The position numbers were made by a program, and so were the translations under genes. DNA of 64,000 nucleotides from Owenia fusiformis (Eukaryota > Annelida > Polychaeta > Sabellida > Oweniidae): the NCBI GenBank assembly GCA_903813345.2, contig CAIIXF020000008.1, positions 28,462,005-28,526,004 of the forward strand. Reading direction: 5' to 3'. Under the pieces are notes generated by a model that saw only the letters and a list, made by a program, of their open reading frames with translations, was not told the origin of the DNA and made no database searches. Positions within the stretch are counted from its first letter, which is position 1. Each line of letters begins with the position of its first letter. This document shows, one piece after another, positions 23,439 to 34,333 of the stretch.

Positions 23439-26400
23439 TCAAACAAAGCCCTCAGCCTTTGCTCTCTGTTGTGATTCCTTGGCTCTACGTTCTGACAACC
23501 TTCTGTAGCGTTCAAGTTCCTGGAATAATACAACAAAAACTGTATTAAATCAAATTTGGCAGAGTACATTGCAACAGACAAGAGGAGATAACCCAGAATT
23601 CAAACATGAATCTATCTTCATGTACATGTAAAGATCTATGAATTCTGGATTATTATTCCTCCTCTTGAAAATACCTTTCTAATAAACCTTGCCACCTTTT
23701 TACATCAAAGTAGCTTGCACTGGATATATTTTCCAGACTGATGATGTCATAGCAGGCCCGTAGCCAGGATTTGCCAAGGGGGGTTCACTTTTTGAAAAAT
23801 TCCAGGGGGGTTCACTTGTGACAATTTTGGTCCAAAAATGGCCAAAAATCACTTGAAAAGTGCTCAGAATAGTGCATGATTTTGAAAGATTTTTTGGCCA
23901 AGGGGGGGTTTGCTCGAACCTATTGAACCCCCCCCCTGGTTACAGCCCTGCATAGGTTGATGGTAGTACCGTTTCCAAGCAAAAAGAGGAATACCTTATT
24001 GCTACAATATATACTACAACATATGACATCATCAATACAAATATATCCAAATTCTTCGATGCATTTTGTAGTTCTTCTTACAGATGTAGGAATGGAGTGA
24101 TCAGAAGTTGACGAAATGCATCAGAGCCCCCGGTAAAAACAAATTCCCGGGGATTTAATTGGCAATTTCGCGACGATAATTTTTTGCGATTTTAACACCA
24201 TCGCGAAAAGCGCGAAAGTTAATCTCACGCGAATAATACCGGGCGTACAGTATTGCGTCCCGGACTTGAGTAAACCTCAGTATAAGGGAACAACCAATAG
24301 ACATGTGTTCTGCCTTGATAACTCAACTCCTCTCTTTTCCAAGAAAACTACCCCAGAATCTTAAATAATACTTTTCTGCCTTGTTATGAAACCCTTCACT
24401 CTTTTATCTAATTTAAAACATGTAAATAATTGTTGACTGTTTCCATATGCACCTCATCTTTCTGTGCTCTGAGTTGATCTATAGCATGTTCAGCATACTG
24501 ATTGTCTTTGGCAGGGTCTTCCACCATGGCAGGATTATTAGTATTCTGAAACACATAAATTATGATTGATTTTATATAGGCTAGTATAATTTGGGTTTAT
24601 ATGGTGCTACTTCATTTTGGTGTTTTTATCATTTGCTGGATACTGATAACTATTTATTTTGGCAGAAATCTACAGAAATACATTTAAGCTTTTAAATATC
24701 ACAGGTTATCATCGTAACTGTTATTGACTGGGATATAAATTATCTTCAGCAGGATGGGCAAATCTTCAAAATTAAAGAAATATATGTATGATATACAATA
24801 TACAGACATGATATCTTGGAACCAAAATAATTTGGAAATCATATTTTCAAGATGTGAATAAATATGCATGTTATTTTCTAGAACACAATGTAAAATCAAA
24901 TATTGTTTACATGTTCAATTTACTAATCAACTAATTCATGAAATTAATGGAAATTAGTGAAACTATTTATGGTTAAAAAAAAGTTCACTTACCTCTTGTG
25001 GGAAATGACCACAATAAGCCTGTTTCCAAAGCTCCAGAGGGTTCCTAAAGCAAATCAAGAGTTAAACTATTTTTGTATTAAAAATAAATTTAAGAAAATG
25101 CAGAATAAATGCTACTAATACAACTATCATTATATGTATTTTGCATTCTGAATGCCATTATTCTTAAATATTAATTATATTTACATCACCAATATGTAAA
25201 CACTAAAAGGAAATTCATGTTCACAACTTTAGCCTACCTTGCAGTTACTCTTCCTATATCATCATCCCCTACAGGTGGAGTACCAATCTGCTGAAGACTG
25301 TCCAAGCCACATGGTACAAGCAACGGTTTTGTATGTTCCACCTGGAGTGTTTTACTGAAACAAGCAATACAAACATATATGAATCAATGAAGACTGTCTA
25401 AGGGGCGGGGTCAAAATATCAATGTTCATATGGAGACGAAAGTAATTTCGTTTGGACAACAACCCCCCCCCCACCCCCCTCTAGACGAAAGCTTAGGTCA
25501 CTTCAAAAAAACATTGATTAATAATCGTATCCTATTTGCCGGGTTATTATTACGGTGAATTAACACACGTTCGCAATTTAACTGCATTGAACTCTTCAAA
25601 AGGAGGAGGGAAAAGTACGGAATTTATTTGAAAAATGATCGAATTATCGTCTTTATCTACCGATATTTTGGACCTATCACACAAAAAAGCTCACGAACTA
25701 TTGAAAACAAGCCTTTTTATCAGAACATAGCGCCAGAAAAAGTGGGTAAGTCCAATTATTTTTTGTATATCAGATCCAAATTATCGATGTTTTTTTGGTC
25801 AACGAAAGTGCCCAAAAACCCCCTCCCCCCTCGCGAAAGTACTTTCGTCTCCATATGAACATCGATATTTTGACCCCGCCCCTAAGCCACATGGTACAAG
25901 CAACGGTTTTGTATGTTCCACCTGGAGTGTTTTACTGAAACAAGCAATACAAACATATATGAATCAATGAAGACTGTCTAAGCCACATGGTACAAGCAAC
26001 GGTTTTGTATGTTCCACCTGGAGTGTTTTACTGAAACAAGCAATACAAACATATATGAATCAATGAAGACTGTCTAAGCCACATGGTACAAGCAACGGTT
26101 TTGTATGTTCCACCTGGAGTGTTTTACTGAAACAAGCAATACAAACATATATGAATCAATGAAGACTGTCTAAGCCACATGGTACAAGCAACGGTTTTGT
26201 ATGTTCCACCTGGAGTGTTTTACTGAAACAAGCAATACAAACATATATGAATCAATGAAGACTGTCTTAGCCGCATGGTACAAGCAACGGTTTTGTATGT
26301 TCCACCTGGAGTGTTTTACTGAAACAAGCAATACACACATATGAATCAATGGAGACTATCTAAGCCACATCTAAAATGGAAATTTGAAAAACATAATACT

Positions 26401-29400
26401 ATTCACCTTCTAATTTAGCTTGATTTTATAAGTCATTTTACTATGTGTCACAAGGTGTCCCAAACTTCAGTCCCAGCATTACATGTATGTATGTGTGTGT
26501 AGGGCTTGCCAAGTTAAGGTAAATAAGGTAAATATAATATTAAAATTTCAGGCTTTTCAAATGCCCTTTCCATCCCCATCCTGTTTACCTACCTTGCAGC
26601 TGTTGCAAACAAATGGTGGCTGATAAGTGCCCGAGCTCTGGTCATCAAGGCTTCCTGTTTACAACTAAAGAACTGTAGAGTTGCTCCATAACTGTGTGCC
26701 ACAAATCTCAGAGTCTTACAAATTATCTTTCTCCTTTCTGAGTCAAAATCCTGAAAAATAGTGTAAAAACTAGAAAATTCCAAGCAAATTGCAATAGGCC
26801 TAACAATGTTTTACAGAACAGAAAATTGTAATAAGAAGATCATTCCAAGGAATAAAATATGTTTATCTTATAGTTAATCTTAGGATTTAACATTTTACAC
26901 TTTATTTAATACATACAGGGTGTCCAAAAAGAAAAATACAATGAATAGCTGCAGACATAAAAGTTTAGCAATTGCTCTTGTTTGAAGCCATTCGATCGTG
27001 ACAAAATTAGACATATTCACCAAAATAAGACATTCCCACCAAAATTAGACATTCACACCTTTATTGACAGATGGACAGATGGACCAAGGATAGATGCCTA
27101 GCTAGTTTATTCCATAGGCCAATAAATATAGTGAACAGATTTTGAGCTAAACACCTTGGGTTTTAAATTCTATGTACAGAAGCTTGTGCAGTATGTTCTG
27201 CAAAAGTGTTCACTAGTGGTAGGCGTTTATTAGGAAGTTCAAGTTGTACACAAAGTAATGTTTTACTGTAGGCTATGTTGATATATACTGTACATATTTA
27301 CCTGAAAAACATCATATTTACTCCCTATAATGATCAATGGTATTGGAAAAGGGCTGATCATCTCTTTATCCTATAAAAAAATAATGATTAAAAAAAACAC
27401 CAATATATCAAGGTGTGACATCATCAATCTGATATATCCTAACTTCTATGCTAATAAGAACTTTTTATTTTAAAAAATCTCAACCATTTCTATTTATTGT
27501 ATAATTTAAAGTCTCCATGAATGCAGTTTTAGATATATTTGAGCTGAAAAGTGTATCTTCTTACTGGATTATTTTCACCAATACGTTCCCAAGAAGCTTT
27601 TATCAACTGGTTGACCACATCTGGATTTGACGCCTTCAGATTTGCTATGACATCATCAATACGCTGTTTGGCGGACTTGATGAGATTCTCCAATGTGAAC
27701 CAGAGTTCATTGGGCAGAGACAAGTCAACTACAATAGCCAGGGATATATTTCTGCAATAAGAGAAAACGGATATCATTGATAAAAAATGATTTTTCAGTA
27801 AAATTAAAATGATGTAAATGTAAATAAACCATAATTTATATGTGACTGATGTTCTAGCTATGATTTATAGTGCAATATGTTTTTACATGTGATGCATTGA
27901 GAAGTTCAAAATCCAAGGTTACACATTTGCCATAAAACAAAGAATTAATATGGGGCCCACCAACAGAACCTTCTTAAAGTTTAGAATTCGTAAAGTCCAT
28001 TGTTCTCTATCTGTGAGGTCATTATATCCATGGCTACAACAATTGATTTACGATTTCGTTTCTGTTAATGACTCCCTGATAAGCAAACTATGAACCATAG
28101 TCGTTTTCAATTTTTATATGGAGCGTAGAATTGGGTGTCTAGTGATTTCAGCAAAGTAGATTCCGGCAATTACAAATATATATAAATACTTTTTTAAGAT
28201 TTTACTCACTTTATATTTTCTTCATTGATTGGTACATCAAGTAGTTTGGACAGCCAAGTCCCACCCCCTAGTTCCCAAATATGACCAACATCTTTGGCGA
28301 TGTTGTGACCCTTTGCTCTTCTACCAAATGTGTATTCTAAAGCTGTTGTAGGCTTTGGAGCTTCATCTCGGTCTAAGAACCTCAAAATTATAGATGTTTT
28401 CCCCTGAAAAAATATAGGAATTTCAGAATGTAGGCACTGCTTTCTTTTAGTGAGTAGACACCATTATTTTACTATATTCTGGACTGTTATCATAAGGGGA
28501 ACAATTTTTTAACAAGAAAATATGCACTTCAATGCTGTTCATGAAGCAAAACTTATAAATAGATTCATATTGACTTACTGAATTTTTACTTCCAACAAAG
28601 AGTATGGATGCTTCTTCATTGCTCCCACTGGAAGCTGAAAGATATAAAATAAAAGTGCTGCTACAAGTAACAATCAAATTATTTTGGGATTATTAATCAA
28701 CCAAGAACAAATATAAAGAAAATCCAAGTTTTATTTCTAAAAATGGCTGAATAAATAAATGTATATTTCTGTAAAATCTTTTCCCCTTTCCACATTTTTT
28801 CCGGGCATATCTTATTCCTGTCTATGCCTATGAGCTACTTCAATTAAAAGGATTTTAAAGTATAATATAATGTTTGATTCTCTGATTAATTAAGATAATA
28901 TAATGTAAGTTTAGCATAGAAACATCAGTACACAAACATATGTGGATTGTGGAAAGGTTCTAGCTGATTGTTTGACATCATTCGCTTTACCATGGACCCT
29001 CTTGTATTATAACACACATACTGACTAAATTACCTTCTTTAGCATTAGCCTCATTGATGGCAAGATCCCAAATAGTCTTGTCTCCCCTGGAAGTAGAAGC
29101 ATGTTAAGTTTAGACAAAAACATAATTTTATTCATATCATACCAAATAATGTTTACATTGTAAACAGAATTGCCAATTATCCACCCTGACTAAGGTTCAT
29201 GTCTATATCTACATTTTTGAACATACTGTTACACCAGCCTTTAGTCTGAAGTATGTTTATCAAAAATGCAATAAATATTGACTGTTCAGCATAGTAACAA
29301 AAATGCAATATTTTGCAATTGTAAAGCCCAAGATGTCACACAGCATTGTTGACTTTTTGGTGATTTGATTTTGTGACTGAATTAGAGAATAGAAATCATT

Positions 29401-30072
29401 TTATTGTGAACGAAATTAATTTAGATGATAGGCCTAGATCACACGCTTACTATATTTGCACAAAGCCATCTTTAGATAGATAGCTATGCATATGTTGATA
29501 TTCCCAGCCCATGTAAAAGGTATTTTACAAAAATGTAAGAAATCTTGGAAACATTTACTCTCATTCAATCGATGTAGAACATTCTAAAGTATCATTTTCC
29601 TGACCATATCACGCGATTTGGAGTCGGGAGACAGTGTAATTGACGAAAAATGTATTTGGAACTTGTTATTTTCTATGTCATCTGACCAGGAAGTTTTGCC
29701 AATGCGCATGCGTGTAACCGGAAGCGGAAATCTCATGGCATGGAGGCGCATGCACATTACCCAACTTCCTGAAAAGCCATCTTGAAAATGATCAACTCTT
29801 CAACATTTTTCATCAATATATTTCCTCTTCCACCCACTCCAGATAGCCCGATATGGTTAGAAAAAACGATACTTTAGAATGTTATGCATCGATTGAAGTA
29901 GGGTAAATGTTTCCAAGATTTCTTACATTTTTACAAAAGACCTTTATAAAGGACTGGAAATATCAACATATGCAAAGCTATCTCTCAGAAGATAGCTTTG
30001 TGCAAACTAAGTAAATCATAGGCTACAATTTTTTAGAAAGTTTCTGAGTTATAAAAAGTTGATCACTTACAT
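23439..30072 (-). CDS. DYNC2LI1: Cytoplasmic dynein 2 light intermediate chain 1
   Basis: Eleven exons: 30071-30072 (AT of the start codon, end of exon 1), 29034-29086, 28579-28634, 28210-28403, 27565-27751, 27302-27370, 26593-26750, 25238-25354, 24993-25044, 24453-24545, 23439-23519. They join in frame to 353 aa, against 351 in human. Features: P-loop GSKNSGKTS (residues 33-41), the family block [40 protein letters not shown] (from 180), [32 protein letters not shown], and a charged C-terminal helix. The product is the light intermediate chain of the dynein-2 motor for retrograde intraflagellar transport in cilia. The split start is inferred: exon 2 opens with G-GGA-GAC-AAG-ACT giving [10 protein letters not shown], like the family MPSxTLW start, and a strong donor AAAAT|GTAAGTG sits at 30071/30070. 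The intron 10 donor is the weak GTGCAT. Intron 7 and the 3' end are invaded by repeats. Confidence 0.95.
23753..23950. mobile_element. GTAGCC-ended MITE with 5-bp duplication
   Basis: A 198-bp element, CAGGCCCGTAGCCAGG ... CCTGGTTACAGCCCTG, flanked by CATAG on both sides (23748-23752, 23951-23955). The interior has two CCAAGGGGGGTT-like tracts and no frame. Same family as 14819-15009. Confidence 0.8.
25304..26365. repeat. 96-bp tandem amplification of DYNC2LI1 exon 8 acceptor
   Basis: The unit is 96 bp and includes the first 51 nt of exon 8 plus its 3' splice site and adjacent intron. It recurs at 25884, 25980, 26076, 26172 and 26268, nearly identical, then breaks off near 26365. The founder unit is the real exon end (25304-25401). 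A shared TGAAGACTGTC at both unit borders could have seeded the duplication. A MITE (25402-25882) splits the founder from the extra copies. Confidence 0.95.
25402..25882. mobile_element. Harbinger-like MITE in DYNC2LI1 intron 7
   Basis: A 481-bp element with long, near-perfect inverted ends beginning GGGGCGGGGTCAAAATATC and continuing through ATGTTCATATGGAGACGAAAGT. It is flanked by TAA on both sides (25399-25401, 25883-25885). A TWA duplication with GG-starting ends suggests PIF/Harbinger. No coding frame. It inserted in a border of the 96-bp tandem repeat, after that array formed. Confidence 0.8.
29431..30023. mobile_element. Foldback element in DYNC2LI1 intron 1
   Basis: Two inverted arms of about 200 bp: 29431-29640 (TTTGCACAAAGCCATC... 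ATCGATGTAGAACATTCT) and 29840-30023 (AGAATGTTATGCATCGAT ... AGATAGCTTTGTGCAAA). They flank a ~200-bp GC-richer centre. It fills much of the intron that separates AT from G of the start codon, and its end lies only ~48 bp from the exon 1 donor. Confidence 0.8.
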
Positions 30073-30432
30073 TTTGAAGTTTCACCTCAACTTACAAGCT
30101 AATTTTCAACTCCAAATATTCTTTACATATTGATCAATATTTCTGACTTTGTCAAAGAGTTATCATTTCAGAGATAGGACCTAAAATGTCATTAAAAAGG
30201 ACTTTTTCAAATTTTAGCTTGCTTGGTGATTGGAATTTCCGGTAATCAGGAATGAATATTTTTGACTAACACTTTAATTTTGGAGGTTATTAACAAAATT
30301 AGGGTAACATTATACTGATATAAAATATGACTTCTATAGATGAAAGCAGTCTTTTATTTTTTTACTTCTCTAAACGCCTCAAAATTCACGTTTTCTGAAC
30401 CGGAAATTTATTCAGTCCGTATAGCTTTCAAA
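30072..30432. promoter_or_regulatory. Probable bidirectional promoter between DYNC2LI1 and KIFBP
   Basis: The two genes are head-to-head with about 360 bp between the DYNC2LI1 exon-1 donor and the KIFBP start. The interval holds two exact reverse-complement copies of an ETS-type motif, ATTTCCGGT at 30235-30243 and ACCGGAAAT at 30399-30407. ETS motifs are common in TATA-less, bidirectional housekeeping promoters. Start sites are not visible in sequence. The gap also contains the 5' UTRs. Confidence 0.5.
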
Positions 30433-32208
30433 ATGGATAACTTTCTAGAGGAAGAGTGCATTGCAAAATATGCCGAAGCTCTGCAATTAGAGGACATAGA
30501 GGCCAAAAAGGACCCCGAAACCGAACCTTATAAGTCGAAGTATACGGCCAGAAAAATTTACCATGATTTACTCACTGCTCTCAATGAAATTTCTCAATCG
30601 AATTCCGATGAAAATTCGGAAAATTTTGTGAAAATTGCTGCCGTTACTGGATTGCTTCTCTACAAACTTGGGGTGAATTATATTGACTGCGAGGAAGCGA
30701 CTGATGGCGAGCAGCATTTATCTAAGGCATTGATTGTCCTTGAAGCGTTCAAGTTACATCCGTTGACCATCAACACACTTCAAAAGGTCTACTGTCAATT
30801 TGGCTTTTTGTGGACTTCACGTCGTCAGCAGAAAAAAGCCCAAGAATATCTTGAAAAGGGAGAAGAGGTGTACAAACAATATAAGGAACAGTGTGGTATT
30901 GGACCGTATGTATGTGATGAACTGCTAACAAAGTCGACGGAAAATTTAGATTCTGAAACTCTTAATCGCAAACGAATGGACAATTTTGAAAGTGATTATA
31001 CCCATACACTTTACTATTTAGCGCAAGTTTATGGGGCGTTGGAGGATACAGATAAATCAGCAGAGTATTGCTGTTTAACATTGACGAGACAACTAAACGC
31101 CAATGATTATCAGCCTTTGGATTGGGCTCTGAATGCAGCCACCCTCTCACAATACTATATGACTAATTGTGACTACAAAACTGCTCGTCATTGTCTGGCG
31201 GCAGCTAACGTCATCCTTGCTGAAACGGGAGAGGTTCCTGACCAGGAACCCTCTGAAGATGAAGGGGAGGCTGAGAAAAATGATCGAGAAAAAATTCCAA
31301 GAGGATGTGCAGATATCGCGCGGTGTTGGTCAAAATATGGATTATCTATTTTGGAAGCATCTAAGGAAAAAGTCCTCCGGGAACATGAACAAACTGGTGC
31401 TCTACTAGCTAGTGCACAAAATGCTGAAAACTCAACAAGTTCCATTGACTTCAACTTAGATGTCACGAATACAGAAGATAACATCACCGCCAATCTAGTT
31501 CTCGATTTTGAGGAAGCCCGCAAGGTGTTCCTATGTGTCCAGAGATGGTTGAATTCTGCAAAGGAATTCTACAAGTTAGATGGACATTGCACTGATTATG
31601 TTGAGATCATACAAGATTATAGCAAAGTGTTCAAATTGCTTTCTTTCTTTGAGATGGATTTTGAACGCCAGTGTAAAATGCATAAACGTCGCATTGATCT
31701 CCTTGATGCTGTTCTGAATGAACTTAGTCAGCAGCATTATCTTCTCATTTGCCGTCAACTAATCTACGAGATAGCTGAAACATATGCTGCTATCTTAGAT
31801 ATCAAATCTGCAATTATCGAATCAGATCCAACAATGCGTACACCACATGCCATCAAAAAAATTAACATGTTGGCTGCAAATTCCATTAAGTACTATGTTA
31901 GATATATGGATACATTGAGAGATATGAAAACCAAAAAACTGCCAGATAAATTCTGTGAAGATGATGAACGACCAGCACTTGTTGCCCAGTTCTGTATTGG
32001 GCGTCTGTACGGCAAATTCTTCTCCCCAGATGTACAGCAAACATTTCAGAACAAGAAAACCTCTTTCGAATACTATAAGTTTTTAGTGGATTATTGTAAA
32101 AAGCATGACGATGCTAAAGAGAAGATGAAAGCAGAGTATGAAATATGTGTAGAAATGGTAGATTTACTACCTGCAAAGTTAGATCAAATTCGAGCACAGT
32201 TAAATTGA
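30433..32208 (+). CDS. KIFBP: KIF1-binding protein homologue, intronless
   Basis: One uninterrupted frame encodes 591 aa from the chosen Met (human about 621). An in-frame ATG at 30340 would add 31 hydrophobic, unconserved residues. I prefer 30433 (AAAATGG context) because MDNFLEEECIAKYAEALQL lines up with the vertebrate N-terminus and the ETS motif lies between the two ATGs. Landmarks: EPYKSKYTAR at 31-40, helical TPR-like repeats (for example YLAQVYGALEDTDKSAEYC), and the C-terminal KBP domain with RQLIYEIAETYAAILDIK and the FCIGRLYGKFF block. An acidic low-complexity loop (EPSEDEGEAEKNDREK) interrupts the middle. The family binds kinesin motor domains and blocks microtubule attachment. No intron, frameshift or internal stop is seen. 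No target-site duplication or poly(A) tract flags a recent retrocopy. Confidence 0.97.
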   Translation: MDNFLEEECIAKYAEALQLEDIEAKKDPETEPYKSKYTARKIYHDLLTALNEISQSNSDENSENFVKIAAVTGLLLYKLGVNYIDCEEATDGEQHLSKALIVLEAFKLHPLTINTLQKVYCQFGFLWTSRRQQKKAQEYLEKGEEVYKQYKEQCGIGPYVCDELLTKSTENLDSETLNRKRMDNFESDYTHTLYYLAQVYGALEDTDKSAEYCCLTLTRQLNANDYQPLDWALNAATLSQYYMTNCDYKTARHCLAAANVILAETGEVPDQEPSEDEGEAEKNDREKIPRGCADIARCWSKYGLSILEASKEKVLREHEQTGALLASAQNAENSTSSIDFNLDVTNTEDNITANLVLDFEEARKVFLCVQRWLNSAKEFYKLDGHCTDYVEIIQDYSKVFKLLSFFEMDFERQCKMHKRRIDLLDAVLNELSQQHYLLICRQLIYEIAETYAAILDIKSAIIESDPTMRTPHAIKKINMLAANSIKYYVRYMDTLRDMKTKKLPDKFCEDDERPALVAQFCIGRLYGKFFSPDVQQTFQNKKTSFEYYKFLVDYCKKHDDAKEKMKAEYEICVEMVDLLPAKLDQIRAQLN

Positions 32209-32239
32209 GTACACTGCACAGACAATTTAGTACAGTTGA

Positions 32240-32455
32240 ATTGCCATTGAATTATTCTATGTTCTATGAAATGAAGACATTTTTATTGCAGTACTGTGAA
32301 TTGAATTACTAGTATTCTATGAAATAAAGACATTTTTATTGCAGCACTGTGAATTGAATTACTAGTATTCTATGAAATGAAGACATTTTTATTGCAGTAC
32401 TGTGAATTGAATTTTTCTATGATCTATGAAATTAAGACATTTTCATTGCAGTACC
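32240..32455 (+). repeat. KIFBP 3' UTR minisatellite with poly(A) signal
   Basis: About four copies of a 53-bp unit starting near ATTCTATGAAATGAAGACAT and ending TTGAATTACTAGT begin ~30 bp after the KIFBP stop. One copy has mutated to contain AATAAA (32323-32328), the best polyadenylation signal near the stop. Confidence 0.85.
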
Positions 32456-33525
32456 TGAGTACTACTGTACTATGACAGCTTTTTTGTCAACAATTTTGAT
32501 TCTGTGAATTTGCGACATTTATCTTCGAATTAATTAAATATTTGAAAAATAATCATTGTAATGAAGTAATCAATGTAAATAGACTAGATGCGAGTAGAAA
32601 TAATCTTGATTTACGTCATTAAATATTCAAGATTCAGTCAAAGTGATCTCATATTTGAAATCTGCATGTAAAAGTACATCTAGAAATATGGTTTCGAAAA
32701 TTGTCTATCAACTTTGAAAATTAAATTTTTTTATGAAAATTTGACTTCTTGTTCGGGTTGATTCCCCATAGACCCCATGTAACAAAATCATAAAAAGTGA
32801 ACTATCTTCTCTTGTATTGGACAGATAACATTTTCTTTTACTGGACATATTTTAATTTGCATAACTATTAGATAGTACATAGGGTTATATGAAAATTGAA
32901 CCACGCAAATAGATGTAATTTAAGTTAAAGAGAACTTTCTACTATACCTGCCGTGCTATCTGACCCAAATGAGCCACCTGGTGGTGAATCTGGTAACTAC
33001 CTACTCGCATCTGTGTTATTGTTATTCATCAATTTTTAATCAAAGGATGAAGCAATAGATTAGTTTGGAGCAACTTTCTGAAAAATTGTCATAATTTTTA
33101 CAGTACTTATTTCTCCCAGCATTCCATAATCATAATATAATGTATTTATCAACTGGATTTTCAATACAGAAGTGACCCTGAAGAGGCAATAGTGTTCCAT
33201 GCCATCAGGTTATGCCTTATTTCTGGCTATATTTCATTTGTAATACATTTGTTTAGCTTTGAACGTTTGGCAATACAGTAAAACCTGTGAAAATGGAATA
33301 CTAGCCTAGTACGCTTGTAGTTTTTTTTGAGAGGTGTGACACTTTTAGAGGTTAAAGTATGACGGGAATATAAAGACAAATATTTATCCCATCGAACAAA
33401 GCTCAGGAGGATACAGAGAATGGCTCTGTCCATCCGTCCGTAATAGCTTTGAGGTGGGTGCATATTCCAGTGTCTGGAGTTTGGCAGTAGGCACATTTTA
33501 ATACTGTAATTTGGGTTAATTTACA

Positions 33526-34333
33526 AACACCCCAGTCATTTGTCGTATGGTGGCCGTAGGTCGACCTCAGATCAATTAAATCAGCCAATTTCTGCGGCGA
33601 GCGTAGGAAAACTACTCTCGTCTCGCGGTCTCCATACGGCGTATCCAGATTTTTACAGGCCGCTGGGTAGCCGCATCGTCGGTTCCCACGCTCAATCACT
33701 ACATTCTATCTGAGGATAGTTCCGAAGCTTGATGAAGCAAGATGGGGTAGCCATAGAAATTATAATTCGGAGTTATTTACGTATCCAGTTTTTACAGGCC
33801 GCGGGGTAGCCGTAGAAATTATAATTCGGAGTTATTTCTGCGGTCGCCGTAGAAATCAACAGGCCGTTGGCAGACGGTCCCATCATGGTGGCTGCACCTC
33901 AGGCTTATGTTGACTTGCGTCTTCCGTAGTGTTTTGATGGGTTATGTACCTTTGGAAACAGTTTTTCAGGTCAGGTTTGCTGTCATATCTTTGCTGTGAT
34001 CACAATGCAATAGGTACTAGTATACTATTTGATGTAAGGTCACTAATACCACAGCAACCTATATTACAGAAGATTAGTTATTATTGGTCAATGTTTCACT
34101 CTTTATTTTATATTATATCTTAGCACTATAGATAACATTTATAAATTGTACTGATGTAAATTAAACAAAAATAAACATTAACGTTTATCAACAAAAAATT
34201 CAAAATTTGCCGTGGGAAATGTGACTGCAAAAGTATCCGACTGCAGAAATTCTACGACGAGCTTAGAAATGTTACTAACCGCAGAAATGATAGACCGCAT
34301 GGTCGCCGTATTAGGAAATGTGACTGGGGTGTT
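33526..34333. mobile_element. AACACCCCAGTCA-ended element
   Basis: ~808 bp bounded by AACACCCCAGTCA / TGACTGGGGTGTT. Higher G+C than its surroundings, with repeated GGCCGCGGGGTAGCCGTAGA and ATTATAATTCGGAGTTATTT segments and GGTCGCCGTA near the ends. No transposase. Just upstream (33388-33445) is the same TCCCATCGAAC..CCATCCGTCCG text that ends the 3.2-kb element's blocks. Confidence 0.7.

Noticed and set aside
30340-30432. 31-codon N-terminal extension of KIFBP
   Set aside because: In frame, but not like the family N-terminus and overlapping the probable promoter motif.
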